DNA of 64,000 bases from Martelella mediterranea (GCF_021021415.1 NZ_JAINWJ010000005.1:62001-126000), one strand, 5' to 3'; counted from the first letter of the stretch, positions 28,972-40,153 are shown. The notes: generated by a model from the letters alone, not told the origin. Translations and numbers: made by a program.

Positions 28972-31900
28972 TCACTGAAACTCGAAGATCTTTCGGAACA
29001 CGCCGGGCGCGATGGCGGAGAGCGGGTTGACGATCAGCTCGGGCTTTTCGGTCTTGCCGGTGAGGCGGAAGGTGATGCCGAACAGGCCCTTGTCGTTGCC
29101 GTTGCCGAGCAGCGGGCCGAAGATCGGGATTTCCGCGAAGATCCGGTTGAGGCCGTAGGCCGGCATGAAGGTGCCGGTCATGTCGATATTGCCGGCGGCA
29201 TCGCGCACCACGCCCTTGATGGTCGCGCCCACCTGATCGCCGCGCACGAAGGCGTCGGAGACCCGCAGCACGCCGTTGGAGATATCGATCACCGCCTGGG
29301 CGCGCTGGAAGCGCTGGTCGGTCTCGTTGATCTGGTTCTTGTAGGCGGCGTTCAGGCTCTTGCCGTTGCCGACCGTGGGGTCCGTCAGGATTTTCTTGAG
29401 CTGCTCGTCCTTGATCAGCCGGAAATCCGTCAGTGTCGCCATGCCCTGCCAGCCGGCATCGGTCTCGATCATGTCGAGATTGAGCGAACCGCCCGTCATC
29501 TTCTGGTAGATGCCAAGGAAGCGCAGCAGCGCGCCGGCGCCGCTGGTCTTGAGCGACACCGACTGCCGGTCGCCGTCTGGCGCCACGGTCAGCGCCATCG
29601 GCTGCGACGAGGCGGTGGTCGCCTTCAGCGTGGCATCCGCCATCTTGCCCGCGCGAACCTTGATGTCGCCATTGACGCCGGAAAGCTGACGGTCGTTTTC
29701 GCCGGAAACCCGGGCAATATCGAAATGAACGTCGACATTGCCGCCGCCGCTTCCCCCGCTGCCGATCGAACCGCCATTGCCGCTTTTGACAAGCTGATCG
29801 AGCAGCGGCTTGGCCGAGAAGGACCGGCCGGTCAGCGTCACGTCGAGCCCGCTCTTGCCGCGCTGCATGCCGACATTGACGCTGTCGCCGGGCGAGATCG
29901 CCACATCGGTCAGCGTCGCAGCCAGAAGGCCGCCCTTGTCGAGGGTAACCTGCCCCCTTGCGCCAAGCCCGCTGCCCGACAGGCGCAGATCGTCGAGCGT
30001 CGTCACGCCGTTTTCGCCGGGCGTGAGCGTGAAGGACAGCGTCGCGGGCACACCCGCCGGCTTCTGCCAGCCGATGAAGGGCAGAGACAGGGTCGCCTGC
30101 TGCAGGTCGACCGCGATCATATTACCTTCATCACTGCCTTCGACCGTGACGGAAACCGGGCCGCTGACATAATCCTCAAGTCCGGGCGCAAGCTGGTTGC
30201 GTTGGGCATCGCTCAGATTGCCGGCGAGCCACAGCACCGACTGAGCGTCCTCGCCATCCGCCCCTTCTTCCGGCTTGCCGAGCGGCATGCTCCACTGCAC
30301 CTCAAGCGGTATGCCGTCGGCGCTGCCGCTGCCTTCGTAGGATATCCGGCTGGGCACGATCTCGACAAGGCCGTCGAGGCCGCTGACCTGATGGCCGTTG
30401 ATCGGCGTGGCGATCGCGCCATCGGTGACATCGGCGACGACATGCCAGACCGGATCGAAGGCAACGTCCCGATCGAGCGGGAAGCTTGCCCTGAGATTGA
30501 CCTCGGTGTTTCCCGAAAACTGGTCGGAGGTGAAATCCGTCGATTTCAGCGCGTTGATCGGCGGCGCCTCGGCGAGCTTCACCAGATCGCGCACTTCGCC
30601 GGCGAGCATGATGTCGACAACGCCGGTCAGCGGCTTGGAATAGGTGTCGGCGATCGCGAAGGTGCCCTCCTTCAGCTTCACCGTGCGGGATTTGGCGACG
30701 CTGAGCGAGCCGTCCCTGATCTCGACATCGACCCTGCCGCCATTGATCGCGACGCGGGCGTCGCTGCGCTCGACGTCGGGCATCTGGTCGCTGAGCGTGA
30801 TCCTTGTGTCATCGATATCGAAGGCGACCTTCATCTCGGTCTCGTCGAGCTGGACCGGGATTCCCGGCCCCTCGATCCGCCCCGCCTTCATGAAAATCGC
30901 GATATCGCCATTGGTGACCACGCCGCCGTGGAGATTGCGGCTGACCCATTCGCGCGGCTTCCGGGCGATCCAGAACGGCCAGAGCTGCTTGACCGCCTCG
31001 GTATCCATCCGCTCGATCCGCGCGCCGAAGCTGAGTTCCGGGCTGGCATCGCCGAACACCGCCTTGAACGAGGCCGCCATCATGCCCTGCGGAGAACTGA
31101 TCGAAATATCGTCGAGCAGCAGGCGCGGGATCGAGGCGCGGTACTCCCCGGTGAACTTGGCGTCGAAGATCAGCGGCGGCAGGCCCGGCTCGCGCGACTT
31201 GAACCGTCCGCCGCGCACCAGCACGTCCAGCGCATAGCCATCCGTGGCATCCGGCTGATAGCGGTCGAGATCGATGATCCCGGCGGTGAAGGGAAACCGG
31301 CTGCCGTCGAATTCGAACGAGGAATCGCTGATTTCGATCGATTTCTTGGTGGTATCGTAGATCAGGTTCAGATTGGCGTCGTTGAACGGCCGAGCGATCG
31401 AATCCGCGATGAAACGGCCGGCGCCGACATCGATCTGCGCGGCAACCGCGGGCTCGCCGTCAACACGCGCCCGCTCGAGCGAAAGCACGAGGTCGGCCGT
31501 CCCCTCAAGACCGAGCATCGGTTCGCCGTCTTCCTTCGTCCTGAGCAGGAACGGCGTCAGCACCAGGTTGGAAACCTCGGCTTGTAGGCTCTGCGTGCGG
31601 CCATCCTGTTCCACCGATTCGGCCGAAAACGCGGCGGCCGTTCCGTCCAGTAGCACTTCGCCATCGACCCGCAGGATGCCGTCGGCCAGGAGGTTGAGGT
31701 TGATCTCGCGGATATCGACATTGACGGATTTGCCCGGCGACGCGCTGCCGACCGGGAACACGATATCGCTCAGATAGATCGAGCGAGTATCGGCGGCGGT
31801 GAGAATGCCGCGGGCGAAATCGGTCTGGGTGAACATCTGCTCGACCAGAACCGGAAGGCTGTCGACCCTGTGCTCGGTGAGGCGGAACGTGCCGGTCGAG

Positions 31901-32412
31901 GGCAGCGCCGCGGAATCGACCGCGATGTCGTCAACCGACACCGAGTTCACGGTGACCTGCCCACCGATGAGCTTTACCGGGTCGACGGCAAAATCCATGG
32001 TTCCGATCGAGGCGATCTGCTTCTCCGCCGGGCCGAGCAGCGTCACGCCGCGCACGCTGAGGTTCAAATCCAGATCACCGCTCAGCCTTAACCGCGCTGT
32101 CTCAATGCGAGCGTGATAGCCCTCAGGCATCGCCGCCGCGATCTGCTCATTGGCCTTGGCGGCCAGGAACCGGTCCAGCGACCCGCTTTCGATCACGTAA
32201 TAGACGATGAGGAGAAGACCGCCGGCAATCAGTCCGAAAAACGTCAGGAAACGAAAGCAGTGACGGGTGAAGCTGCGATGCGTCGACGCGCGCACGATCA
32301 TCGGCTCATGCGCCTGGGCCGAGGGCAGCTTGTGGAGCGAAACATTTTCGCCGCGGCCGAAACGGGTACGCTCGCCTCTGATCAGTGAATCTTTTTGCTT
32401 GCTGTCGTCCAA
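28972..32412 (-). CDS. AsmA/YhdP-like DUF3971 envelope protein
   Basis: A protein of about 1146 residues with one N-terminal membrane helix (RHCFRFLTFFGLIAGGLLLIVYY, about 45-70). A very long beta-rich extracytoplasmic part follows with the DUF3971/AsmA-2 pattern of repeated short strands. A glycine/serine spacer (GGSIGSGGSGGGNVDV) lies near residue 880. The C-terminal segment (FMPAYGLNRIFAEIPIFGPLLGNGNDKGLFGITFRLTG) is highly typical of the family. Relatives form bridge-like tubes that move phospholipid between membranes; that role here is inference. The chosen start is TTG 32412 with GGAG five bases upstream; ATG 32301 is an alternative. A longer open frame to 32670 would run over the divergent bcp gene. 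Confidence 0.85.
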   Translation of the reverse strand: MDDSKQKDSLIRGERTRFGRGENVSLHKLPSAQAHEPMIVRASTHRSFTRHCFRFLTFFGLIAGGLLLIVYYVIESGSLDRFLAAKANEQIAAAMPEGYHARIETARLRLSGDLDLNLSVRGVTLLGPAEKQIASIGTMDFAVDPVKLIGGQVTVNSVSVDDIAVDSAALPSTGTFRLTEHRVDSLPVLVEQMFTQTDFARGILTAADTRSIYLSDIVFPVGSASPGKSVNVDIREINLNLLADGILRVDGEVLLDGTAAAFSAESVEQDGRTQSLQAEVSNLVLTPFLLRTKEDGEPMLGLEGTADLVLSLERARVDGEPAVAAQIDVGAGRFIADSIARPFNDANLNLIYDTTKKSIEISDSSFEFDGSRFPFTAGIIDLDRYQPDATDGYALDVLVRGGRFKSREPGLPPLIFDAKFTGEYRASIPRLLLDDISISSPQGMMAASFKAVFGDASPELSFGARIERMDTEAVKQLWPFWIARKPREWVSRNLHGGVVTNGDIAIFMKAGRIEGPGIPVQLDETEMKVAFDIDDTRITLSDQMPDVERSDARVAINGGRVDVEIRDGSLSVAKSRTVKLKEGTFAIADTYSKPLTGVVDIMLAGEVRDLVKLAEAPPINALKSTDFTSDQFSGNTEVNLRASFPLDRDVAFDPVWHVVADVTDGAIATPINGHQVSGLDGLVEIVPSRISYEGSGSADGIPLEVQWSMPLGKPEEGADGEDAQSVLWLAGNLSDAQRNQLAPGLEDYVSGPVSVTVEGSDEGNMIAVDLQQATLSLPFIGWQKPAGVPATLSFTLTPGENGVTTLDDLRLSGSGLGARGQVTLDKGGLLAATLTDVAISPGDSVNVGMQRGKSGLDVTLTGRSFSAKPLLDQLVKSGNGGSIGSGGSGGGNVDVHFDIARVSGENDRQLSGVNGDIKVRAGKMADATLKATTASSQPMALTVAPDGDRQSVSLKTSGAGALLRFLGIYQKMTGGSLNLDMIETDAGWQGMATLTDFRLIKDEQLKKILTDPTVGNGKSLNAAYKNQINETDQRFQRAQAVIDISNGVLRVSDAFVRGDQVGATIKGVVRDAAGNIDMTGTFMPAYGLNRIFAEIPIFGPLLGNGNDKGLFGITFRLTGKTEKPELIVNPLSAIAPGVFRKIFEFQ

Positions 32413-32578
32413 AGCCGCTCCGTAAGCGTATAAACTGCGCTGACACAGGTCTGCCCGGCGCGAATCTCTGAAGGCATATTCACGACGAAGCGCATCGCTG
32501 GCAAGCGCGCAACCCTCCATCCGGTCGCCATTTATGCCGACCGCCGCTTGAACGCTAAATGAACAAAGGAGTGAGAAT

Positions 32579-33046
32579 TTGACCGAACTGAAAGAAGGCG
32601 ACAAGGCCCCCGATTTTTCCCTTCCCGTTTCCGAGGAAGAGAACTTCGCGCTGTCGGACGCCAAGGGCAAGAACCTGGTGCTTTACTTCTATCCCAAGGA
32701 CGACACCAAGGGCTGCACCGTTGAAGCAATTGCGTTCACCGCCCTTGCGGAAGCCTTTGAAAACGCAAACACAATTGTTCTGGGCGTTTCGCCTGACGGG
32801 CTCAAGAGCCATGCGAAATTCGCGAAGAAACACGACCTTTCCGTTCTGCTGGGCGCCGATGAGGATCATGCGGTGGCCGAGGCCTATGGCGTGTGGAAGG
32901 AAAAGAGCATGTACGGCAAGACCTATATGGGCATCGAACGCTCCACCTTCCTGATTGCGCCGGACGGCACGCTCAAGCGCATCTGGCGCAAGGTGAAGGC
33001 GGACGGCCATGCCGAAGCCGTGCTTGAGGCCATCAACGGCGGGTAA
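32579..33046 (+). CDS. bcp: thioredoxin-dependent peroxiredoxin Bcp/PrxQ, lacking the usual resolving Cys
   Basis: A 155-residue Bcp that reduces hydroperoxides in the cytoplasm. The peroxidatic cysteine is in YPKDDTKGCTVEA (about C46). In the two-Cys form of the family a second cysteine follows five residues later; here that place is Ile (GCTVEAIAF) and there is no other cysteine in the protein, so it should work as a one-Cys enzyme. The start is TTG 32579, supported by AAGGAG seven bases before it. It is divergent from the AsmA-like gene and followed by a strong hairpin terminator. Confidence 0.92.
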   Translation: MTELKEGDKAPDFSLPVSEEENFALSDAKGKNLVLYFYPKDDTKGCTVEAIAFTALAEAFENANTIVLGVSPDGLKSHAKFAKKHDLSVLLGADEDHAVAEAYGVWKEKSMYGKTYMGIERSTFLIAPDGTLKRIWRKVKADGHAEAVLEAINGG

Positions 33047-33055
33047 CCGACGAAA

Positions 33056-33085
33056 AAGGGCATTTCATTGCGTTGAAATGCCCTT
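33056..33085 (+). terminator. hairpin terminator after bcp
   Basis: Perfect 12-base arms (AAGGGCATTTCA and TGAAATGCCCTT) enclose a six-base loop, starting ten bases after the bcp stop. The T-run that follows is weak and displaced (GGTTTTC). Confidence 0.75.
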
Positions 33086-33100
33086 GATCGCCCGGTTTTC

Positions 33101-33129
33101 TTGACTCTCGGGCCGTTTGCGACTATCCC
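33101..33129 (+). promoter_or_regulatory. probable sigma-70 promoter of the DEAD-box helicase gene
   Basis: TTGACT at 33101 is followed after 17 bases by TATCCC at 33124. It lies between the bcp terminator and the helicase start. It also explains why a TTG here should not be taken as the start codon. Confidence 0.5.
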
Positions 33130-33142
33130 GCCCCTCGTACGC

Positions 33143-34606
<1,464 letters not shown>

Positions 34607-34625
34607 CGCCGGGACAATTCATTGA

Positions 34626-34673
34626 ATATGATGAGAGCCGCATCTCCTTCAGGAGGTGCGGCTCTCATCATAT
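34626..34673. terminator. near-perfect 22-bp hairpin after the helicase gene
   Basis: Two 22-base arms with a single G-T wobble enclose a four-base loop (TTCA). It begins 20 bases after the helicase stop. There is no T-tract, so it may act as a factor-dependent terminator, a 3' mRNA stabiliser or a source of small RNA. The following 34674-34819 is AT-rich and I see no gene in it. Confidence 0.75.
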
Positions 34674-34819
34674 GCCCGATATGCCGTCAAAAAATCGTCA
34701 GTAAGCTTGCCTTTACAGCAATACATACAGATAAAAATCTCTCAATATTCATTTGGTATGCACTTTATATACTACAAATGCGCACTATTGGTCAATTGTA
34801 TTTTCGAGACGGCCAAACT

Positions 34820-35359
34820 TCACGACAAGTAATGGTAGCCGCGCCTGTAGTATAGCAAGGCTTCGCCGGGCGCGCTCATCTTCACGCCGACGACCTCGCC
34901 GATCAGGATCCAGTGCGTCGTCATCGCCTTGGCTTCGACGAGCCTGCAGTCGAAACTGGCGAGCGCATCGGCCAGAACCGGCGCGCCGCTTGCCTCGATT
35001 TCCCACTCGGCCATGGCGAAACGCTCCTCGGCCGAAAGCCCGGTGAAGCCCGCGAAGGCATCGGCGAGCGGACGATGATGGGCGGCAAGCGTATTGAGCG
35101 CGAAATTGCCGCTTTCCTCAAATATCGCATTGTGCTCGTTCAGGCGATTGACGCAGGCCAGCACCGTCGGCGGCGCGTCCGATACCGAGCAGGCGGCGGT
35201 CGCCGTCACGCCGCGCATCACGCCGCCGCTGGCGGTCGTCACGATCTGAACATGGCCGGCATAATGGGCCATTGCGTCGCGATAGTGTTTGGAAAACTGC
35301 GGATCATCATGCATGGGAAATGCCGCGTTCATGCGTGGAAAAAACTGCCAAGGAACCAT
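34820..35359 (-). CDS. flavin reductase-family protein (FMN-binding split-barrel)
   Basis: A 179-residue protein of the RutF/HpaC type that reduces free FMN or FAD with NAD(P)H for a partner monooxygenase. Visible marks are YRDAMAHYAGHVQIVTTASGG, GVTATAACSVSDAPPTVLACVN (the flavin-binding loop), NFALNTLAAHH and a C-terminal YYRRGYHYL. No partner oxygenase gene is adjacent. The start is not settled; ATG 35332 and 35314 lie downstream in frame and the conserved domain begins near 35300. Confidence 0.85.
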   Translation of the reverse strand: MVPWQFFPRMNAAFPMHDDPQFSKHYRDAMAHYAGHVQIVTTASGGVMRGVTATAACSVSDAPPTVLACVNRLNEHNAIFEESGNFALNTLAAHHRPLADAFAGFTGLSAEERFAMAEWEIEASGAPVLADALASFDCRLVEAKAMTTHWILIGEVVGVKMSAPGEALLYYRRGYHYLS

Positions 35360-35461
35360 CCCTTTGATATTCAGTTGCGGTACTTACGGCGTTGCCCCTG
35401 CATCTGGCAAGGGTTATGACAGGGTTCATTGCGGCAAGTTTTGAGAAGAGGACGCGCGATC

Positions 35462-36553
35462 ATGAGATCCATTCACGCCTGTCTCCTTGGCCTCGCCATC
35501 ACCGGGCTCGCCGCCGCTCCTTCCCTTGCGGCCGAGAGCCTGAAGATCGGCGTTGTCGCGCCGGTGAGCGGAGACTACGCCATTCTCGGCGAACAGGCGC
35601 TCGATGGCGCGAGCCTTGCCGCCCGCAACCGTGATATCGCGCTCACTCCCGTGGATGAAAGCTGCGAGGATGGCAGCGGCGCGGACATCGGCCGCACGCT
35701 TGCCGATGCCGGCGTCGATATCGCCATCGGCTTTTTCTGCAGCGAGACCGTGCGCGGGGCCATGCCGGTGCTGCGGGATGCCGGCATTCCGGCGATCACC
35801 CTTTCCGCCCGGTCGATGCCACTGATGGCCACCGCGCTGAAGGAAGGCTGGCCGCTGTTCCGCATGGCGCCCAATGATCAGGACGAGACCGACGCGATCG
35901 TCGATTTCATCATGGGCGAATGGATCGACCAGCCGGTCGCCCTGCTCGATGACGGCACGATTTATTTCCGCGAGATGGTGAATGCCGTGCGCAACGCGCT
36001 GGAGGAGCGCGGGCTGCAGCCCGTTCTCGTCGAGACGTTCCGGCCCGCGCAGGAACAGCAATTGTCGCTGGTCCGCCGCCTCTCCCAGGCCGGCGCCACC
36101 CATGTTTTCATCGGCGGCGCGCGCGGCGATGTCGCCATCGTGGCGCGGGACGCGCTGAAGCAGGGCGTCGATCTCACGCTGCTCGGCACCGAGGCGCTCA
36201 GTGCCCGGGAAACCGATGTGCCGCTCGAACCCGGCGTTCTGGCGATCGGGATTCCCGAATATGGCGAGCTTCCCCCTGCCGCCGAGCTCGTGGATCTTGC
36301 CGCAAGTGAAGGCATCATCCCGGAAGGATACGTTGTGCCTGCCGCAAGCGCGGTCGAGGTTGCCGCCCAGGCATTGGCGGCGGCGGAAGGCGATACCGCC
36401 CGTCTCGCCGCGATGCTTGCCGCCGGCCAGTTCGACACCGCGCTCGGCCCCGTTTCCTTCACCGGCCGCCACGAACTTGCGGACAGTCCGTATTTTCTTT
36501 TGCGCTGGCAGGGTAATCAATTCGTACCGGTGTTCGATTCGGCCCGCCAGTAA
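35462..36553 (+). CDS. periplasmic substrate-binding protein, branched-chain-amino-acid type (orphan)
   Basis: A 363-residue protein with a signal peptide (about 1-24, ending SLAAES) and a Peripla_BP_6 fold. It shows [28 protein letters not shown], a middle [29 protein letters not shown], and TALLDDG-type second-lobe strands. Relatives bind leucine, amides or other small ligands for ABC import or sensing. No permease or ATPase gene is nearby, and rpe follows after 20 bases, so it may serve a distant transporter. The start follows GAGAAGAGGA at good distance; an earlier ATG at 35429 is less likely because the signal peptide begins at 35462. Confidence 0.85.
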   Translation: MRSIHACLLGLAITGLAAAPSLAAESLKIGVVAPVSGDYAILGEQALDGASLAARNRDIALTPVDESCEDGSGADIGRTLADAGVDIAIGFFCSETVRGAMPVLRDAGIPAITLSARSMPLMATALKEGWPLFRMAPNDQDETDAIVDFIMGEWIDQPVALLDDGTIYFREMVNAVRNALEERGLQPVLVETFRPAQEQQLSLVRRLSQAGATHVFIGGARGDVAIVARDALKQGVDLTLLGTEALSARETDVPLEPGVLAIGIPEYGELPPAAELVDLAASEGIIPEGYVVPAASAVEVAAQALAAAEGDTARLAAMLAAGQFDTALGPVSFTGRHELADSPYFLLRWQGNQFVPVFDSARQ

Positions 36554-36573
36554 TACCAAGAAGGATACATGCA

Positions 36574-37239
36574 GTGAAACGTCCCCTGCGCATCGCCCCC
36601 TCCATACTTTCCGCCGACTTTTCCCGACTGGGAGAGGATGTGCGCGCCGTCGTCGATGACGGCGCCGACTGGGTGCATCTCGATGTCATGGACGGCCACT
36701 TCGTGCCGAACATCACTTTCGGCCCGCCGATCATCGCCAAATTGCGCGGCCACACGGATGCCGTCTTCGACTGCCATCTGATGATCGCGCCCGCTGATCC
36801 CTACCTCGAGGCCTTCGCCAAGGCCGGTTCGGACAGGATCACGGTGCATCAGGAGGCTGGCCCGCACCTGCACCGCTCGCTCCAGACCATCCGCAACCTG
36901 GGCAAAAAGGCGGGCGTGGCGTTGAACCCGGCGACCCCGGTTTCGACGATCGAAAACGTGATCGACGATCTCGACCTCATCCTGGTGATGACCGTCAATC
37001 CCGGTTTCGGCGGACAGGCGTTCATCTCCGCCATGCTCGACAAGATCGAGCAGGTCAACGCGCTGATCGGCGACCGCCCGATCGAGCTTCAGGTTGATGG
37101 CGGAATCGCGCCGGATACGGTGGAGGCGGTCACGAAGGCCGGCGCAAATGTGCTGGTCGCGGGCTCGGCCATCTTCGGCAAGGCCGAGGGCGGCAGCTAC
37201 CGGCCGGCCATCGATGCGATGCGGTCGGCCGCAGTTTAG
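36574..37239 (+). CDS. rpe: ribulose-phosphate 3-epimerase
   Basis: A 221-residue TIM-barrel enzyme of the pentose-phosphate and Calvin pathways that interconverts ribulose- and xylulose-5-phosphate. Motifs are [51 protein letters not shown] and [11 protein letters not shown]. The start codon is GTG 36574, with AAGGA eight bases upstream; the nearby ATG is out of frame and stops at once. It probably shares a message with the binding protein upstream. Confidence 0.97.
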   Translation: MKRPLRIAPSILSADFSRLGEDVRAVVDDGADWVHLDVMDGHFVPNITFGPPIIAKLRGHTDAVFDCHLMIAPADPYLEAFAKAGSDRITVHQEAGPHLHRSLQTIRNLGKKAGVALNPATPVSTIENVIDDLDLILVMTVNPGFGGQAFISAMLDKIEQVNALIGDRPIELQVDGGIAPDTVEAVTKAGANVLVAGSAIFGKAEGGSYRPAIDAMRSAAV

Positions 37240-37359
37240 CGTACAGCGTTTCAGGCGTATCTTGGAAATGGGTCAACGGCCGGGTGCGATGTCACGCGCC
37301 CGGCCCGATAAGGTTTGCCGATATGCCGGCGCCGCGCCGGCCAATAAACAGGAGCTGCA

Positions 37360-38076
37360 ATGCCAGGTCTTAAACGCTTTCTCGGCGCAACGGTGGTCTC
37401 CGCCCTTGCCGCCGCCAACGCGAACGCCGGTGATTTCGCCGCCTTCACTCCGCTCGGTTTTTCGGAAGACGGCAAGGTCTTCGCCTTTGAGGAATACGGT
37501 CAGGAAGACGGGTCCGGTTTCGCCTATTCCAACATCTTCTTCATTGACACGCAAAACGACGCCTTTCTGGACGGCACACCCTTCCGCCTTCGCACCGAAA
37601 CCGACAATGCCTCGATCAGCGCGGCCCGCGCGCTCGCCGTGCGCGAGGCTCTGCAGATGATCCAGGACTATCAGTTGCTGGACCATCCCGGCTGGCTCGC
37701 CGCCTTCAATCCGGTGACGGAGAACAATGGCGATAGCGACACCATAAAGTATCGCGCCCACCCGAACCTGTCGCCCGTCAGCGAGATGGTCCTCGAAACC
37801 TTCCCGCTCGCCCCGAACCCCGCCTGCGCCGATATCACGCCGGATGCCCGCGGCTTTCGCCTGACCTATCGCAGCCCTGAGGGCGCGGAGCGGGAAATTC
37901 ACGCCGACACGCGCCTGCCGGAAAGCCGCAACTGTCCGCTCGACTACCGCCTTGGCGGCATGATGACCTATGGCGGCGGCGGGCCGGATGCCGTCCACGT
38001 CGCGCTGGTGATCGTGCTGTCGCAAGGCTTCGAGGGACCGAACGGGCGCTGGATCGCCGTGCCGTTCCGCCCTTAA
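37360..38076 (+). CDS. exported DUF2259-family protein
   Basis: A 238-residue predicted secreted protein. It has a signal peptide (about 1-23, ANANAG). The pattern FTPLGFSEDGKVFAFEEYGQEDGSGFAYSNIFFID near the N terminus is the hallmark of DUF2259, and two cysteines in the second half (NPACADI, RNCPLDY) may form a disulphide. Function unknown. AGGAGCTGCA precedes the ATG. It lies between rpe and purB in the same direction. Confidence 0.85.
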   Translation: MPGLKRFLGATVVSALAAANANAGDFAAFTPLGFSEDGKVFAFEEYGQEDGSGFAYSNIFFIDTQNDAFLDGTPFRLRTETDNASISAARALAVREALQMIQDYQLLDHPGWLAAFNPVTENNGDSDTIKYRAHPNLSPVSEMVLETFPLAPNPACADITPDARGFRLTYRSPEGAEREIHADTRLPESRNCPLDYRLGGMMTYGGGGPDAVHVALVIVLSQGFEGPNGRWIAVPFRP

Positions 38077-38176
38077 AATACAGGGACACGGAGCATTTTG
38101 ACGGCGCAAAGATTTCATTTGCGTCGGAAATGGTCTATGCGCATTGCCAGATCGAAATGTGAAGGACGAAGCCTCG

Positions 38177-39484
38177 ATGATACCGCGTTATTCCCGCCCC
38201 GAGATGACGGAAATCTGGTCGCCGGAAACGAAATTCCGGATCTGGTTCGAAATCGAGGCCCATGCCTGCAACGCGCTGGCCGAGATCGGCGTGATCCCGG
38301 AAAGTGCGGCCAAGACCATCTGGGAAAAGGGCAGCGCCGCGACCTTCGATGTCGCCCGCATCGACGAGATCGAAGCCGTCACCAAGCATGACGTCATCGC
38401 CTTCCTCACCCACCTTGCCGAAATCGTCGGCCCCGATGCCCGTTTCGTCCATCAGGGCATGACGTCGTCGGACGTGCTCGACACCTGTTTCAACGTCCAG
38501 CTTACCCGCGCAAGCGACCTGCTGCTGGCCGATCTCGACAAGCTGCTGGCAGCCCTGAAGCGCCGCGCCTTCGAGCACAAGGACACGGTCACGATTGGCC
38601 GTTCGCACGGCATCCATGCCGAGCCGACCACGTTCGGCATCAAGCTCGCCCAAGCCTATGCCGAGTTCGACCGCTGCCGCGACCGGCTTGTCGCCGCACG
38701 CGCGGAAATCGCCACCTGCGCCATCTCCGGCGCCGTCGGCACCTTCGCCAATATCGACCCCAGGGTCGAAGAACATGTCGCTGAAGCCATGGGCCTGAAG
38801 CCCGAGCCGGTCTCGACCCAGGTGATCCCGCGCGACCGTCATGCGATGTTCTTCGCCACGCTCGGCGTGATCGCCTCGTCGGTGGAGCGGCTTGCGACGG
38901 AAATCCGCCACCTGCAGCGCACCGAGGTGCTGGAAGCCGAGGAATATTTCTCGCCGGGCCAGAAGGGCTCGTCGGCCATGCCGCACAAGCGCAATCCGGT
39001 TCTGACCGAAAATCTCACCGGCCTTGCCCGCATGGTGCGCAGCTTCGCGCTGCCGGCGATGGAGAATGTGGCGCTCTGGCATGAGCGCGACATTTCGCAC
39101 TCCTCGGTCGAACGGATGATCGGCCCCGATGCGACCGTAACGCTCGATTTCGCGCTCGCGCGGCTCACCGGCGTTGTCGATAAGCTGCTCGTCTACCCCG
39201 AGACGATGATGAACAATCTCAACAAGTTCCGCGGGCTGGTTCATTCACAGCGCGTGCTGCTGGCCCTCACCCAGGCAGGCGTATCGCGCGAGGATGCCTA
39301 CCGCCTCGTCCAGCGCAACGCCATGCGCGTGTGGGAGGAAGGCAAGGATTTCCTCGAGGAACTGCTCGCCGACGAGGAAGTGCGCGCCGCCCTTTCCGAA
39401 GAGACGATCCGCGAGAAATTCGACCTCGGCTATCACACCAAGCATGCCGACACCATTTTCAAGCGGGTTTTCGGCGAAGCCTGA
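38177..39484 (+). CDS. purB: adenylosuccinate lyase
   Basis: A 435-residue fumarase-superfamily enzyme. It cleaves SAICAR and adenylosuccinate in purine synthesis, releasing fumarate. Seen are the N-terminal YSRPEMTEIWSPETKFRIWFEIE, HQGMTSSDVLDT with the catalytic residues, TIGRSHGIHAEPTTFG, and the signature KGSSAMPHKRNP. ATG 38177 gives the family N terminus; AAGGA lies ten bases before it. A longer frame from 38144 is not needed. Confidence 0.97.
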   Translation: MIPRYSRPEMTEIWSPETKFRIWFEIEAHACNALAEIGVIPESAAKTIWEKGSAATFDVARIDEIEAVTKHDVIAFLTHLAEIVGPDARFVHQGMTSSDVLDTCFNVQLTRASDLLLADLDKLLAALKRRAFEHKDTVTIGRSHGIHAEPTTFGIKLAQAYAEFDRCRDRLVAARAEIATCAISGAVGTFANIDPRVEEHVAEAMGLKPEPVSTQVIPRDRHAMFFATLGVIASSVERLATEIRHLQRTEVLEAEEYFSPGQKGSSAMPHKRNPVLTENLTGLARMVRSFALPAMENVALWHERDISHSSVERMIGPDATVTLDFALARLTGVVDKLLVYPETMMNNLNKFRGLVHSQRVLLALTQAGVSREDAYRLVQRNAMRVWEEGKDFLEELLADEEVRAALSEETIREKFDLGYHTKHADTIFKRVFGEA

Positions 39485-39514
39485 CGCCCGCTCCTATCCA
39501 AGACGACGATCCTC

Positions 39515-40063
39515 ATGAAAGCCTCCGAAGCAGATATCCTCCTCATCCCCGGCTACAAGAATGCCGGGCCGGGACACTGGCAGAGCCGCTGGGAACAGAA
39601 GCTCTCGACGGCCCGGCGGGTGGAACAGGCGGAATGGAACAAGCCGGTCGTGGAAGACTGGGTCGAAAAGCTTGTGGAAGCGGTCAACGCTTCGACGCGC
39701 CCGGTCGTGCTGGTCGCCCACTCGCTTGGCATCCCCACCGCCATCCTCGCGCTGCCCAAATTCGAGAAACCGGTGGCCGGCGGCTTCTTCGTCGCGCCGC
39801 CTGAGGTCGACAATCCGAAGATCCGGCCGAAGCATCTCCAGACCTTCGGTCCCTATCCGCGTGATCCGCTGCCGTTTCCAAGCATCGTGATCGCCAGCCG
39901 CAATGATTCTTTCGGCTCATTCGATCATGCCGGCGATATCGCCAATGCATGGGGGGCGGCCTTCTTCGATGTCGGCGAGGCCGGGCACATCAACGAGGAA
40001 GACGGCTTCGGCCCCTGGCCCGAGGGCATATTGATGTTCGGGCGTTTTCTGTCGCATCTGTGA
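39515..40063 (+). CDS. RBBP9/YdeN-type serine hydrolase
   Basis: A 182-residue alpha/beta hydrolase with the short RBBP9 fold. It opens with ILLIPGYKNAGPGHWQSRWE, has the nucleophile in VAHSLG (about 72-77), the acid in IASRNDSFGSFDHA, and the histidine in GEAGHINEEDGFGPWPEG. That layout is diagnostic of the family, whose bacterial substrates are unknown. It follows purB by 30 bases and is probably co-transcribed. Confidence 0.88.
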   Translation: MKASEADILLIPGYKNAGPGHWQSRWEQKLSTARRVEQAEWNKPVVEDWVEKLVEAVNASTRPVVLVAHSLGIPTAILALPKFEKPVAGGFFVAPPEVDNPKIRPKHLQTFGPYPRDPLPFPSIVIASRNDSFGSFDHAGDIANAWGAAFFDVGEAGHINEEDGFGPWPEGILMFGRFLSHL

Positions 40064-40153
40064 GGGCAGGATAAGACTGGAGGACGCCGGGAATTCGCGA
40101 TATCGCGAACGCCGCTTCAGCGAACTGAAATCATTGCGGCTTTCAAATCAGAA

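Noticed and set aside
28735-31587. Rightward open frame of 950 codons opposite the AsmA-like gene
   Set aside because: The AsmA/DUF3971 reading has a membrane helix and known C-terminal motif; the antisense product is a charged low-complexity chain and begins inside a repeat.
33101-33142. TTG start for the DEAD-box helicase
   Set aside because: The TTGACT here reads as a -35 box with a partner at 33124, there is no ribosome site, and the extra residues are not family-like.
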